A DNA stretch of 64,000 nt from the NCBI RefSeq assembly GCF_004307425.1, contig NZ_SEWZ01000001.1, positions 187,662 to 251,661 of the forward strand, given 5' to 3'. This stretch comes from Aquirufa antheringensis. Its GTDB lineage: Bacteria > Bacteroidota > Bacteroidia > Cytophagales > Spirosomataceae. The notes under the pieces were generated by a model that was given only the letters and a program-made list of their open reading frames with translations, had not been told where the DNA came from and made no database searches. Below are positions 10,176-18,160 of this stretch, in pieces (within the stretch, counting starts at the first letter, position 1; each line of letters begins with the position of its first letter). A program made the translations under genes and the position numbers.

Positions 10176-10501
10176 GGATTGCGTAATTGGTCAATGCAAT
10201 GATCTATTTTTGTAATATATTCTTCTAACTTTTGTTTCAACTCAGCATTGGGAATTGCTGTGTTATCTGTACTAGCTACAATTTTAGCGAAATTATCTGA
10301 TTTTTTAAAGTTTTTCTCCAATTCTTTTAACCGTCTTTGGGTTTTAACCAGTTCCTCTGATTTTAGGGCTAGCTTTTGTTGGAGATCTTCGAGTTCCGCT
10401 TGTTTTTGGACGAGGGTGCCTTGAAATTCGTGTAAACGCGCTACCATCCCGCTGATCTTCAGCTTGAGGTTTAGGTATTGCATTTTTAGTTCACTTTTCA
10501 T
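10172..10501 (-). CDS. Coiled-coil protein coupled to zapA
   Basis: A 109-residue cytoplasmic protein that I cannot assign to a named family. Residues about 15-70 form a heptad-rich coiled coil (KQAELEDLQQKLALKSEELVK). A short linker with TDNTAIPN follows, then a C-terminal amphipathic helix (AELKQKLEEYITKIDHCIDQL). It overlaps both the flippase gene upstream and zapA downstream by 4 bp, so it is made together with ZapA. By position and architecture it could be a Z-ring factor working like ZapB; that is inference, and no sequence similarity to ZapB is claimed. Confidence 0.75.
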   Translation of the reverse strand: MKSELKMQYLNLKLKISGMVARLHEFQGTLVQKQAELEDLQQKLALKSEELVKTQRRLKELEKNFKKSDNFAKIVASTDNTAIPNAELKQKLEEYITKIDHCIDQLRNP

Positions 10502-11991
10502 TTCAGGGTTAAGCTAGGTTTCCCGTTTTTCCAGGAGAATTCTTTCAGTAAAATATAGACCAAAATACAAATAAATCCGATGTTCTGACTGATGAATAAC
10601 GGAATTTGTAAACTGGATAAGATAGAGCCAGACTGTATAGCGATCACACCTAAACCAATGTACACGATGGCTGCCATCCATCGGTAGGGTGCTGGGTCGT
10701 ATTTTTGGCCCCCTACATAACACAATAAAGTCATCACGATGGCTGAAGTCAAGAAAGAATAGGCACAAGCCATATAGCCATAGATAGGGATGAAAATGAC
10801 ATTCCCAATCAAAGTAACGGCTAGTCCAGTCACTGTAATCACCGTACCCATGTAGGTTTTGTTCGTCTTTTTAAACCAAACCGATTGCGTGTAATACACT
10901 CCTAAAAACAAGTTAGCCAGCAATAAAACAGGCACCACCCCAATGCCTTCCCAATAGATGGATTGACGCAAAAATAATCCCTGTATCCAGAATAAATTCG
11001 AACTCACGCCCACCCATAAAATCAAGCAAACGATCACAAACCAATGGCTCACTAGCGCTAAATTCGATTGCGAATTTTCGGCAGACTTAGAACCTAAAAA
11101 GAACGGTTCTGCCGCATACTTAAAAGCCTGAATGGCTAAACTCATAAAAACGGAAAGTTTATAGCAGTTGCCATAAATTCCTAGAGCGTCCTCTGAACTT
11201 CTACCTGGATAAAATCCTTCTGGTAGAAACTCCTCTAGCAATAAACGGTCGAACATTAAGTTAAACATCGCCGCTAAACTCATGAACATGATGGGGAAGG
11301 AGTAGACCCACAATTTTTTCATTTCGGCACTATCCCAGGTCCACTTGAAATCAGTAAAAGAGGAGCGTAACCAATAGAATAGACTTGCGTTTGAAAGTAG
11401 ATTAGCTAGGAAAATATAACCGGCTCCGATACTTGGGAAATAGAGATTCTGTAAAAAGATGGGACCCCAGTGACCTTCCTGCATCGGTTTTAAAAGCGCT
11501 AAAAAGAAAAGGTTCAATCCTACATTTAGGAGGATGGAAACGATTTTTGCCTTGACAAATAATTGAATTTTACGTTCCAATCTTAAACGCGCGAAAGGAA
11601 TAGCTGTCACCGCGTCGATCGCCAAAATCAAGGCTAACCAACGCATGAATTGACCTTTTCCTTCATAGCCTAGTTGTGCCATCAAGGGGTCAGCAAAGAC
11701 AAATAATCCAAGGGTAAAAAGTCCTGAAGTGAGGATGATAGCGGTTAAAATGAGATTGTAATAGCGTTCTGGCGCCTCTTTCGCATAGCGAAAATAAGCC
11801 GTTTCCATTCCGTAGGTGTAGATGATATTAGCAATAGCGACATAGCCGTAGAGCTTCACGTTCACGCCTAAAGCAGCCGGCATAAAGGCGGCGGTATGGA
11901 TGAAAACCAATAAAAAATTCAGGGAGCGCCCCAGGATCGTACTGAATCCGTAGGAAAGGGTTTCGCCAGCTAATTTTTTAAGAATGGACAT
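10498..11991 (-). CDS. Polysaccharide flippase (Wzx/MOP superfamily)
   Basis: Integral inner-membrane protein with about 12-14 hydrophobic segments across 497 residues, matching the polysaccharide-biosynthesis/MVF branch of the MOP exporter superfamily. Such proteins flip lipid-linked sugars to the periplasmic face. Visible markers are the N-terminal TLSYGFSTILGRSLNFLLVF segment and the central SFPIMFMSLAAMFNLMFDRLLL helix. The ATG at 11991 is preferred over a TTG at 12009. No glycosyltransferases are adjacent; the gene starts a run flippase - coiled coil - zapA with 4-bp overlaps, so the substrate is unknown (O-antigen or exopolysaccharide). Confidence 0.85.
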   Translation of the reverse strand: MSILKKLAGETLSYGFSTILGRSLNFLLVFIHTAAFMPAALGVNVKLYGYVAIANIIYTYGMETAYFRYAKEAPERYYNLILTAIILTSGLFTLGLFVFADPLMAQLGYEGKGQFMRWLALILAIDAVTAIPFARLRLERKIQLFVKAKIVSILLNVGLNLFFLALLKPMQEGHWGPIFLQNLYFPSIGAGYIFLANLLSNASLFYWLRSSFTDFKWTWDSAEMKKLWVYSFPIMFMSLAAMFNLMFDRLLLEEFLPEGFYPGRSSEDALGIYGNCYKLSVFMSLAIQAFKYAAEPFFLGSKSAENSQSNLALVSHWFVIVCLILWVGVSSNLFWIQGLFLRQSIYWEGIGVVPVLLLANLFLGVYYTQSVWFKKTNKTYMGTVITVTGLAVTLIGNVIFIPIYGYMACAYSFLTSAIVMTLLCYVGGQKYDPAPYRWMAAIVYIGLGVIAIQSGSILSSLQIPLFISQNIGFICILVYILLKEFSWKNGKPSLTLK

Positions 11992-12025
11992 GCGTGAATG
12001 TTCGGTCAATTCTCAAAGTTACAAT

Positions 12026-12778
12026 TTATTGCTTTTGATAGCCGATGATTTGGTAAAAATGCTCAGAATAACTTTCGCTGATCGGAATATGATTCTCGCC
12101 TATTTTGATTTTTTGGCTGCGAATCGACTCCATCTTGCTGAGTGAAACGATGAACGATTTGTGCACCCGAATGAATTCTGTGGAGGGTAATTTTTCTTCG
12201 ATGGACTTCATCGTCATGCGACAAACTACCGGGAATTTTTGGGTTCTTAGGTGGATTTTAATGTAGTCTTTTAGGCCTTCGATGTAGAGAATGTCTTCGA
12301 GCATAATCTTCATCAACGAGTAATCCGCATGAATGAAAATGAACTCTAATTTAGGAGCTTCTGCAGGCTTATTCAGCATTTGCTTGCTCTTGTGATAGTC
12401 AAGTGCCTTATGACTAGCCTTTAAAAAGCGCTCAAAATTGATGGGTTTTAAGACGTAGTCGATGACATCTAAATTGAAGCCATCTAAGGCATATTGTTGG
12501 TAGGCCGTCACAAAGATAACCATCGGTTTTGTGGTCAAACTTTCTAAAAATTGCAAGCCTGTCATTCCGGGCATTTGGATGTCCAGAAACAATAAGTCCA
12601 CCGGATTATTCTCCAAGTATTCTACTGCCTCCATGGCATTGCGACAGCGCTTCACGAGTTGCAAAAAAGGAACTTTGGAGATGTTATCTTCAACTAAATC
12701 TAAAGCTAAACTTTCATCATCCACTGCCATGCACTTCAAAATGCTACCCGGGATTTCTACTAGATTTTCCTCTGACAT
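12026..12778 (-). CDS. LytTR-family response regulator
   Basis: DNA-binding response regulator of 250 residues. The receiver domain (about residues 12-130) has the acidic pair in MAVDDES, the phospho-acceptor Asp in LLFLDIQMPGMTG, and the switch residues T (VFVTAY) and K (YVLKPI). The C-terminal LytTR DNA-binding domain (about 150-248) shows FIHADYSLMKIMLEDILYIEGLKDYIKIHL and FIRVHKSFIVS. It lies 1 bp downstream of its cognate kinase. Target genes are unknown; the divergent neighbour (DUF1080 operon) is a candidate only by position. Confidence 0.94.
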   Translation of the reverse strand: MSEENLVEIPGSILKCMAVDDESLALDLVEDNISKVPFLQLVKRCRNAMEAVEYLENNPVDLLFLDIQMPGMTGLQFLESLTTKPMVIFVTAYQQYALDGFNLDVIDYVLKPINFERFLKASHKALDYHKSKQMLNKPAEAPKLEFIFIHADYSLMKIMLEDILYIEGLKDYIKIHLRTQKFPVVCRMTMKSIEEKLPSTEFIRVHKSFIVSLSKMESIRSQKIKIGENHIPISESYSEHFYQIIGYQKQ

Positions 12779-12779
12779 A

Positions 12780-13835
12780 TTACAGGTGTTGAATGGTGAG
12801 TGTGATGATAAAATCGGAGCCTGTATCGTTCACCTCTAACTGGTGATTCGTAGGATATAACAATTCCAAACGGCGTTTCACATTCGTTAGTCCGATACCC
12901 GAACTTTCATCTTTCGTCTCGTTCATCGCCGTCCCTTTTTTATTAGCAACGCTGAAAAATAATTCAGAGGTGCTGTCTTTTAATTCGATGTCAATGGTGG
13001 GATTTTCGATGAACCCTACGCCATGTTTGAATGCGTTTTCTACAAAAGGAATCAATAACATGGGCTCGATGTGGCTTGATTTTGGCCCTAATTCATGTTT
13101 AAAATCAATCTGTATATCATCGCCAAACCGAATCTTCTGTAAGTCTATATAACTTTCTAAATAGACTAATTCTTTACTGATAGGAACTATCGAATCATTC
13201 GTTTCGTAAATCATATAGCGCATCAATTCCGATAATTTCACGACTACGGGTTCCACCATTTCAGGCTTTCTGCGGGACAAAGAAACGACGCTATTCAACA
13301 CGTTAAACATGAAATGCGGGCTGATCTGTGAGCGCAAAAAAGAGAGCTCAGATTTCAAACGTTCATTCTCCTGTTCTTTGACCTGCTCATCTTCCTTCAT
13401 TCGGTCTGAAATCAATCGATAGGAAGTACCAATTGCGGCATAAAACAACAATTGGAAGATCATCCGCATTAAGGCACCTCTTCTAGCACCGCCACCCGAA
13501 TGATTGCCTGGGAAGAAATGAGAATAAGCCCAGTGAAATAATTCCTCATGAATCCATAGCATGAAAACAATCGCACCGATGAGGGTCAATAGGTAAATGA
13601 TTACTCCTTTGGCTCTCAATAACTTGGGGAGTAAGATCTCGGTATTTAGATAGAAAAAGGGAATATTGATGACCGTAAAACTGGTCATGTAAAAAATCCA
13701 AAAATAAGAACGGCGAATTTCTTCTGGGTTAGTTGAATTCGTATTAGGTCCTAAAAGGATGGGTAGCGCAATCAGGAAAGCCCAAAAAAACAGGTGCAAT
13801 AACAGATTCCTGAAGGTAGACGTCTTATATATCAT
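12780..13835 (-). CDS. LytS-like sensor histidine kinase (His_kinase family)
   Basis: Membrane sensor kinase of 351 residues with four hydrophobic segments in the first 150 residues. A short coiled coil follows, then the His_kinase domain with phospho-acceptor His in LRSQISPHFMFNVLNSV. The ATPase part has the N box (LLIPFVENAFKHGV) and a G-box (SGIGLTNVKRRLELLY). There is no recognisable extracellular ligand domain. It is the first gene of a two-gene operon with the LytTR regulator. The ligand is unknown. Confidence 0.93.
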   Translation of the reverse strand: MIYKTSTFRNLLLHLFFWAFLIALPILLGPNTNSTNPEEIRRSYFWIFYMTSFTVINIPFFYLNTEILLPKLLRAKGVIIYLLTLIGAIVFMLWIHEELFHWAYSHFFPGNHSGGGARRGALMRMIFQLLFYAAIGTSYRLISDRMKEDEQVKEQENERLKSELSFLRSQISPHFMFNVLNSVVSLSRRKPEMVEPVVVKLSELMRYMIYETNDSIVPISKELVYLESYIDLQKIRFGDDIQIDFKHELGPKSSHIEPMLLIPFVENAFKHGVGFIENPTIDIELKDSTSELFFSVANKKGTAMNETKDESSGIGLTNVKRRLELLYPTNHQLEVNDTGSDFIITLTIQHL

Positions 13836-13955
13836 CGGGTTTTATTTTGCTTTTTCAAGTCAGCGAATTCAAATTAAGAGAATCTTCCTTATATTTCCAT
13901 TAAAATTTCTACCACCGTCCTGAATGTGCCGATGAAAAGGCCAAATGGTTTTCAG

Positions 13956-13963
13956 TAGATTTG
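13956..13963 (+). promoter_or_regulatory. Candidate -7 element for the DUF1080 operon
   Basis: TAGATTTG, an exact TAnnTTTG match, lies 18 bp before the ATG at 13982. No clear TTTG -33 box is seen at the expected spacing, so the call is tentative. Confidence 0.4.
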
Positions 13964-13981
13964 TCTAAAACCTATTTTAAA

Positions 13982-15772
13982 ATGAAGAAATTGCTCCTTT
14001 TGTTGCTGTTCGCCACGCCCTTTTGCGTTTGGGCTCAGCAATCGATTCCCCTCACAGATTTAGCTGCTTTTGATCAACCCAGTCAGAATTGGACGATTGA
14101 ACAGGCCGTGTTTTCTACCTATTCAGATACCGCATTTCAGGTAAGTCCCGGCCAAGGCGTTTTAGTGAATACGCTCAGAGGTGGTAAATACCATCGCACA
14201 GATGATTTGAAGTCCAAAATGCAGCATGGAGATATTCGCCTGTTAGTCGACTTTATGTTGCCTAAGGGTATGAATTCAGGTATTTACATGCAAGGTCGTT
14301 ACGAAGTGCAGTTGTATGATTCTTGGGGAAAGAAAACTGTGAAATACAGTGATTGCGGAGGTATATATGAGCGTTGGGATGATTCGCGTGGAAAAGGAAA
14401 TGAAGGTTACGAAGGTTATGCGCCACGCCAAAATGCGAGTAAAGCTCCCGGCCTTTGGCAAACCTTAGAAATTGATTTTCAGGCCCCTCGTTTCGATGCG
14501 AATGGTAAAAAAATCGCGAATGCCATTTTTAAGAAAGTGATTTTAAATGGCATTTTAGTACAGGAAAATATCGAAGTTTCCGGGATGACGCGCGGTGCAA
14601 TTTTTGATAAAGAAGCGCCCTTTGGCCCTATCTTAATTCAAGGCGATCACGGCCCGATTGCCTTTAGAAATCTGCGTTTTGAGACTTACGAAAAGCCTAC
14701 AGCCTCTCTAGGTGAGGTTTCTTATGACTATTATACAGGCAAATTTACAGACCCAATTATCCCTACTACTAAGCCAGTTTCCTCAGGTAAATTGCCTGCC
14801 TTGACCTACCGTGTCATTCCGGTGAACAATGATTATTTAATCCATTACAAAGCAGAATTGACGATTCCGGAGGATGATACGTATGAGTTTCAAACCTTTT
14901 GGACAGGCTCTGGCGAATTGAAAGTAGATGGTGTCGTCTTGAATAAAGGCGCGCATTGGTTTAACGAAATGGTGCCAGCCTCTACTTTCTTGAAAGCAGG
15001 CAAGCATCGCCTAGAAATTGTTCACATCAAGGATTTCCCTTGGGGTCCTAAGGCCTTGGGTTTGAACGTGAAGCGCATCGGTTCCCGTTTAGTGTCACTT
15101 CACGAGAGAACGTCGTTATTGGATCCAGATGCGGTAGGACTGATCGAGGTAAAAGCGAATGCAGAACCCGTTTTACAACGTTCGTTTGCCTTTCATTTAG
15201 GGAAGAAGAAGACGCACGTGATTCACGTGGGAGATCCTGCGGGATTGCATTATAGCTACGACTTAAAGCAAGGCGCGATTCTTCAAGTTTGGCGGGGTAA
15301 ATTCTTAGATGCCACCCAAATGTGGGATAACCGAGGCGAGCCTCAGACTTCTGAGCCTCTCGGTTTAACGGTCGTTCAAGATGGAAAATTCCCCTTAGCT
15401 TTAGCCCATCAAGCGCAAGCAGATTCAACGGATTTAGTCTACAAAGGCTACCGTTTAGAGGCGGGTCGTCCCATCTTTATATACGAGTGGACTGCGGCGA
15501 AATTGCGCGTTGAAGACCGCATACAGCCGGCGGGAAATGGATTAAAGCGTACGTTGACCTTGGTAGGAGCAAGTCCGCAGAAAACCGATGTGGAAGCGGT
15601 ATTAGCCACGGGACATCATTTGTCTATTTTGCAAAATGGCTTGGCTTCTCAGCCGGGTAATTTTATGGAATGGAAAGGGGCTGCGGCAGAACTTTTGAAA
15701 ATAGCTTCCGGCGCACAACAAATTCGTGTGCCATTTACAGGGGCGCAATTCACTTATGACTTGATTTGGTAA
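13982..15772 (+). CDS. Secreted DUF1080 (3-keto-disaccharide hydrolase-like) protein
   Basis: A 596-residue secreted protein. A signal peptide (MKKLLLLLLFATPFCVWAQ) is followed by a DUF1080/GH16-like beta-sandwich (about residues 20-230), with the family's YEVQLYDSWG and FGPILIQGDHGPIAFRNLR segments. A PA14-like domain follows (about 270-375, DTYEFQTFWTGSGELKVDG) and then a C-terminal domain that I cannot name. DUF1080 proteins are linked to hydrolysis of 3-keto-glycosides. The ATG at 13982 is chosen over a TTG at 13961 because it opens the signal peptide. The cytochrome gene begins 2 bp after its stop. Confidence 0.85.
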   Translation: MKKLLLLLLFATPFCVWAQQSIPLTDLAAFDQPSQNWTIEQAVFSTYSDTAFQVSPGQGVLVNTLRGGKYHRTDDLKSKMQHGDIRLLVDFMLPKGMNSGIYMQGRYEVQLYDSWGKKTVKYSDCGGIYERWDDSRGKGNEGYEGYAPRQNASKAPGLWQTLEIDFQAPRFDANGKKIANAIFKKVILNGILVQENIEVSGMTRGAIFDKEAPFGPILIQGDHGPIAFRNLRFETYEKPTASLGEVSYDYYTGKFTDPIIPTTKPVSSGKLPALTYRVIPVNNDYLIHYKAELTIPEDDTYEFQTFWTGSGELKVDGVVLNKGAHWFNEMVPASTFLKAGKHRLEIVHIKDFPWGPKALGLNVKRIGSRLVSLHERTSLLDPDAVGLIEVKANAEPVLQRSFAFHLGKKKTHVIHVGDPAGLHYSYDLKQGAILQVWRGKFLDATQMWDNRGEPQTSEPLGLTVVQDGKFPLALAHQAQADSTDLVYKGYRLEAGRPIFIYEWTAAKLRVEDRIQPAGNGLKRTLTLVGASPQKTDVEAVLATGHHLSILQNGLASQPGNFMEWKGAAAELLKIASGAQQIRVPFTGAQFTYDLIW

Positions 15773-15774
15773 CG

Positions 15775-17613
15775 ATGAAAAAATATACAGCTTTAGTTCT
15801 CTTGTTTGCAACAGCCCTAGGTGCCTTTGCCCAGACAAAACCAGCTCCTAAAAAGGAGCAAGATTATTACGAAATAAAAACCCTTCCCATCCCGAAAGAG
15901 ATCTATTTAGAGGTGGGAGGATTAGCTACGATGCCGGATGGCCGTTTGGCGGTCAGTACGCGGAGAGGGGAGATTTGGATCGTGGAGAATCCTTACCAAA
16001 AAACAAGTCACCAAACCTATTACCGTCGGTTCGCGAGTGGTTTGCACGAGGTATTAGGACTTGCTTACAAGGATGGCGTATTTTATTGCTCGCAACGCGG
16101 GGAGTTGACGAAAATTTCAGACACGGATCGCGATGGTGTGGCGGATTTGTATGAGCCCATTTACCAATTTGACCTGTCAGGAAACTACCACGAGTACACC
16201 TATGGTCCCGTGATCGATAAGAACGGGGATATGTGGGTGAGTTTGAATTTAGCGTGGGTGGGTTTTGGAGAAGGTAAGTTTTCCAAATGGCGAGGCTGGT
16301 TCGTAAAAATCACCCCAGACGGCAAATTAGAGCCTTTTGCAGGTGGTTTGCGTTCTCCAGCGGGTTATAGCTTTAACGAAGAAGGCGATCTGTTCTACGG
16401 CGAAAACCAGGGAGACTGGGTGGGTTCGGGCCGAGTAACGCACCTAGCTAAAGGCGATTTTGCGGGCAATCCAGGCGGTCTTAAATGGGCGAAAGAACCC
16501 AATAGCCCCTTGAAACTTAGCTTAGAAGAGATTCAAGATAATGGTTCACCGATGTTTGAGGCGGCGAAGAAAAATCCGAAGATCAAATTACCAGCTGTTT
16601 GGTTTCCTCACGCGATTATGGGGATTTCCACTTCAGACATAGTGCAAGACACCACTAGGGGCAAGTTTAGCCCATTCCCTGGTCAGTATTTCGTAGCAGA
16701 CCAAGGGCAATCCAAGGTGATGCGTATGGGTCTAGAGAAAGTGAATGGCGTTTACCAAGGTTTTGCCATCAACTACCGCGAGGGATTCCAGTCAGGAATC
16801 TTGCGCGAACGATTTGGCTTAGATGGCAGCATGTTTGTGGGAATGACGTCTCGTGGCTGGGGAAGTACGGGGAAGGATGATTTCGGTTTGCAGCGCTTGT
16901 TTTGGAATGGAAATATGCCTTTTGAAATCGATATGATCAAAGCGAAGTCAGATGGTTTTGAGTTTAGCTTTACACAGCCAGTAGATGTGAATTCCGTGAA
17001 GAAAGCCGCTTCTTATGCGATTCGGTCGTATATATACAAATACCAACACCAGTATGGAAGCCCGATTATCGAGTTAAAAGACTTAAAAATCAAAGGGGTG
17101 GAAGTGTCAGCTGATCGCAAGAAAGTCCGCATTTCCATCGATGGAATTCGCCAGTTCTTCATTCATGAATTTACTCTAAAGGGGGTGTTGAATGAGAAAG
17201 GGGAGCCTTTGTTGCACGAGACGGCATATTATACCTTGAATGAGATTCCTACGGGTCCTGCTTTAGTGGCGGCGGCACCTGAGGCGGAAATCAAAACGAA
17301 AGTGACAGCTCGCAACGTTAAAAACTCTATGGGCTATGAATTAGGCATTGCGGGTCTATTGAAGAAACATACCTGCTCTGCTTGCCACGCAAAAGACAGT
17401 AAATTAATAGGCCCTGCCTTTACGGAAATCGCTAAGCGTAATTATTCAAATCAGAAGATTTTAGAGTTAGTATATAAGCCTAACCCGCAAAACTGGCCGG
17501 ACTTCGCTACCGAAATGGCACCGATGAGTCACGTGCCCAAGTCGGATGTGCTGAAAATTGCAGGCTGGATTAATGGGCTGCGTGAAACAGAAAGTCTTAA
17601 GAACCACGACTAA
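15775..17613 (+). CDS. Secreted beta-propeller protein with C-terminal cytochrome c domain
   Basis: A 612-residue periplasmic or secreted protein. A signal peptide ends at GAFAQ. A sorbosone-dehydrogenase-like six-bladed propeller follows (about residues 30-390; e.g. EVLGLAYKDGVFYCSQRGELTKISDTDRDGVADLYE). A linker comes next, then a class I cytochrome c domain with heme motif CSACH near residue 533 and a Met-containing tail (TEMAPMSHVP). It is probably an oxidoreductase or electron-transfer partner of the upstream DUF1080 protein in sugar oxidation. The substrate is not deducible. A terminator follows. Confidence 0.85.
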   Translation: MKKYTALVLLFATALGAFAQTKPAPKKEQDYYEIKTLPIPKEIYLEVGGLATMPDGRLAVSTRRGEIWIVENPYQKTSHQTYYRRFASGLHEVLGLAYKDGVFYCSQRGELTKISDTDRDGVADLYEPIYQFDLSGNYHEYTYGPVIDKNGDMWVSLNLAWVGFGEGKFSKWRGWFVKITPDGKLEPFAGGLRSPAGYSFNEEGDLFYGENQGDWVGSGRVTHLAKGDFAGNPGGLKWAKEPNSPLKLSLEEIQDNGSPMFEAAKKNPKIKLPAVWFPHAIMGISTSDIVQDTTRGKFSPFPGQYFVADQGQSKVMRMGLEKVNGVYQGFAINYREGFQSGILRERFGLDGSMFVGMTSRGWGSTGKDDFGLQRLFWNGNMPFEIDMIKAKSDGFEFSFTQPVDVNSVKKAASYAIRSYIYKYQHQYGSPIIELKDLKIKGVEVSADRKKVRISIDGIRQFFIHEFTLKGVLNEKGEPLLHETAYYTLNEIPTGPALVAAAPEAEIKTKVTARNVKNSMGYELGIAGLLKKHTCSACHAKDSKLIGPAFTEIAKRNYSNQKILELVYKPNPQNWPDFATEMAPMSHVPKSDVLKIAGWINGLRETESLKNHD

Positions 17614-17616
17614 ATA

Positions 17617-17651
17617 AAAAAGCTCTCTGTTTATCGCAGAGAGCTTTTTTT
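17617..17651 (+). terminator. Rho-independent terminator after the cytochrome gene
   Basis: A-rich lead, then AAGCTCTCTG (to 17629) pairing with CAGAGAGCTT (from 17637), a 7-nt loop, and a T-run to 17651. The A-run on the other side lets it work for the convergent DUF1573 gene too. Confidence 0.9.
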
Positions 17652-17671
17652 AGGATTAATGTCGATCGAGA

Positions 17672-18049
17672 TTATCTCTTCGCTGCAACACTTCCTTGAA
17701 TCGCTAAAACGATTTGGGAAACTTGGCCATTGTTAATAACCGTAACCGTTTTATTAAAGTTGCCTGGGCGACCAGCAGAATTATACGCTGCTGTAACTTT
17801 ACCTGTTTTGCCTGGCATAATAGGCTCTCTAGTCCAATCCGGAGTGGTGCAGCCGCAAGATGGCTGAACGTTAGAAATAACCACAGGCGTTTTTCCTGTG
17901 TTAGTGAATTCGAAGCTGTACGTTGCTACTGTTCCTTCTGTGATGGTACCAAAATCGTGTTTTTCTTGTTTAAATTTCAAAACACCTTGTGCGTTTGAAC
18001 TGAAGGCAAAGCCTAAAACAAGCGCAAATAGGGCGATTAATTTTTTCAT
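17672..18049 (-). CDS. Secreted DUF1573 protein
   Basis: A 125-residue secreted protein with signal peptide (MKKLIALFALVLGFAFSSNAQ) and a single DUF1573 Ig-like domain. The hallmark segments are FKQEKHDFGTITEG, the central VQPSCGCTTPDWT and a C-terminal beta strand. DUF1573 proteins are common in Bacteroidota and their role is unclear. The start at 18049 is preferred over ATG 18061 because it opens directly with the basic signal-peptide n-region; the much longer frame upstream is not supported. It is monocistronic. Confidence 0.88.
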   Translation of the reverse strand: MKKLIALFALVLGFAFSSNAQGVLKFKQEKHDFGTITEGTVATYSFEFTNTGKTPVVISNVQPSCGCTTPDWTREPIMPGKTGKVTAAYNSAGRPGNFNKTVTVINNGQVSQIVLAIQGSVAAKR

Positions 18050-18078
18050 ATCTATTTTCATTGGTTTTATATACGGTC

Positions 18079-18110
18079 CAAATCTATAAACAATAAAAGA
18101 TTTCGACAAG
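18079..18110 (-). promoter_or_regulatory. Promoter of the DUF1573 gene
   Basis: On the minus strand a TAGATTTG -7 box (18086-18079) lies 20 bp after CTTG (18110-18107), close to the Bacteroidota TTTG/TAnnTTTG layout. The -33 side overlaps a palindrome GACAAG-TTT-CTTGTC (18105-18119), which could be an operator. Confidence 0.5.
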
Positions 18111-18160
18111 TTTCTTGTCCGGATTCTGTTTGTACGCCCAGGATTTTGTTGTATTTTTAC

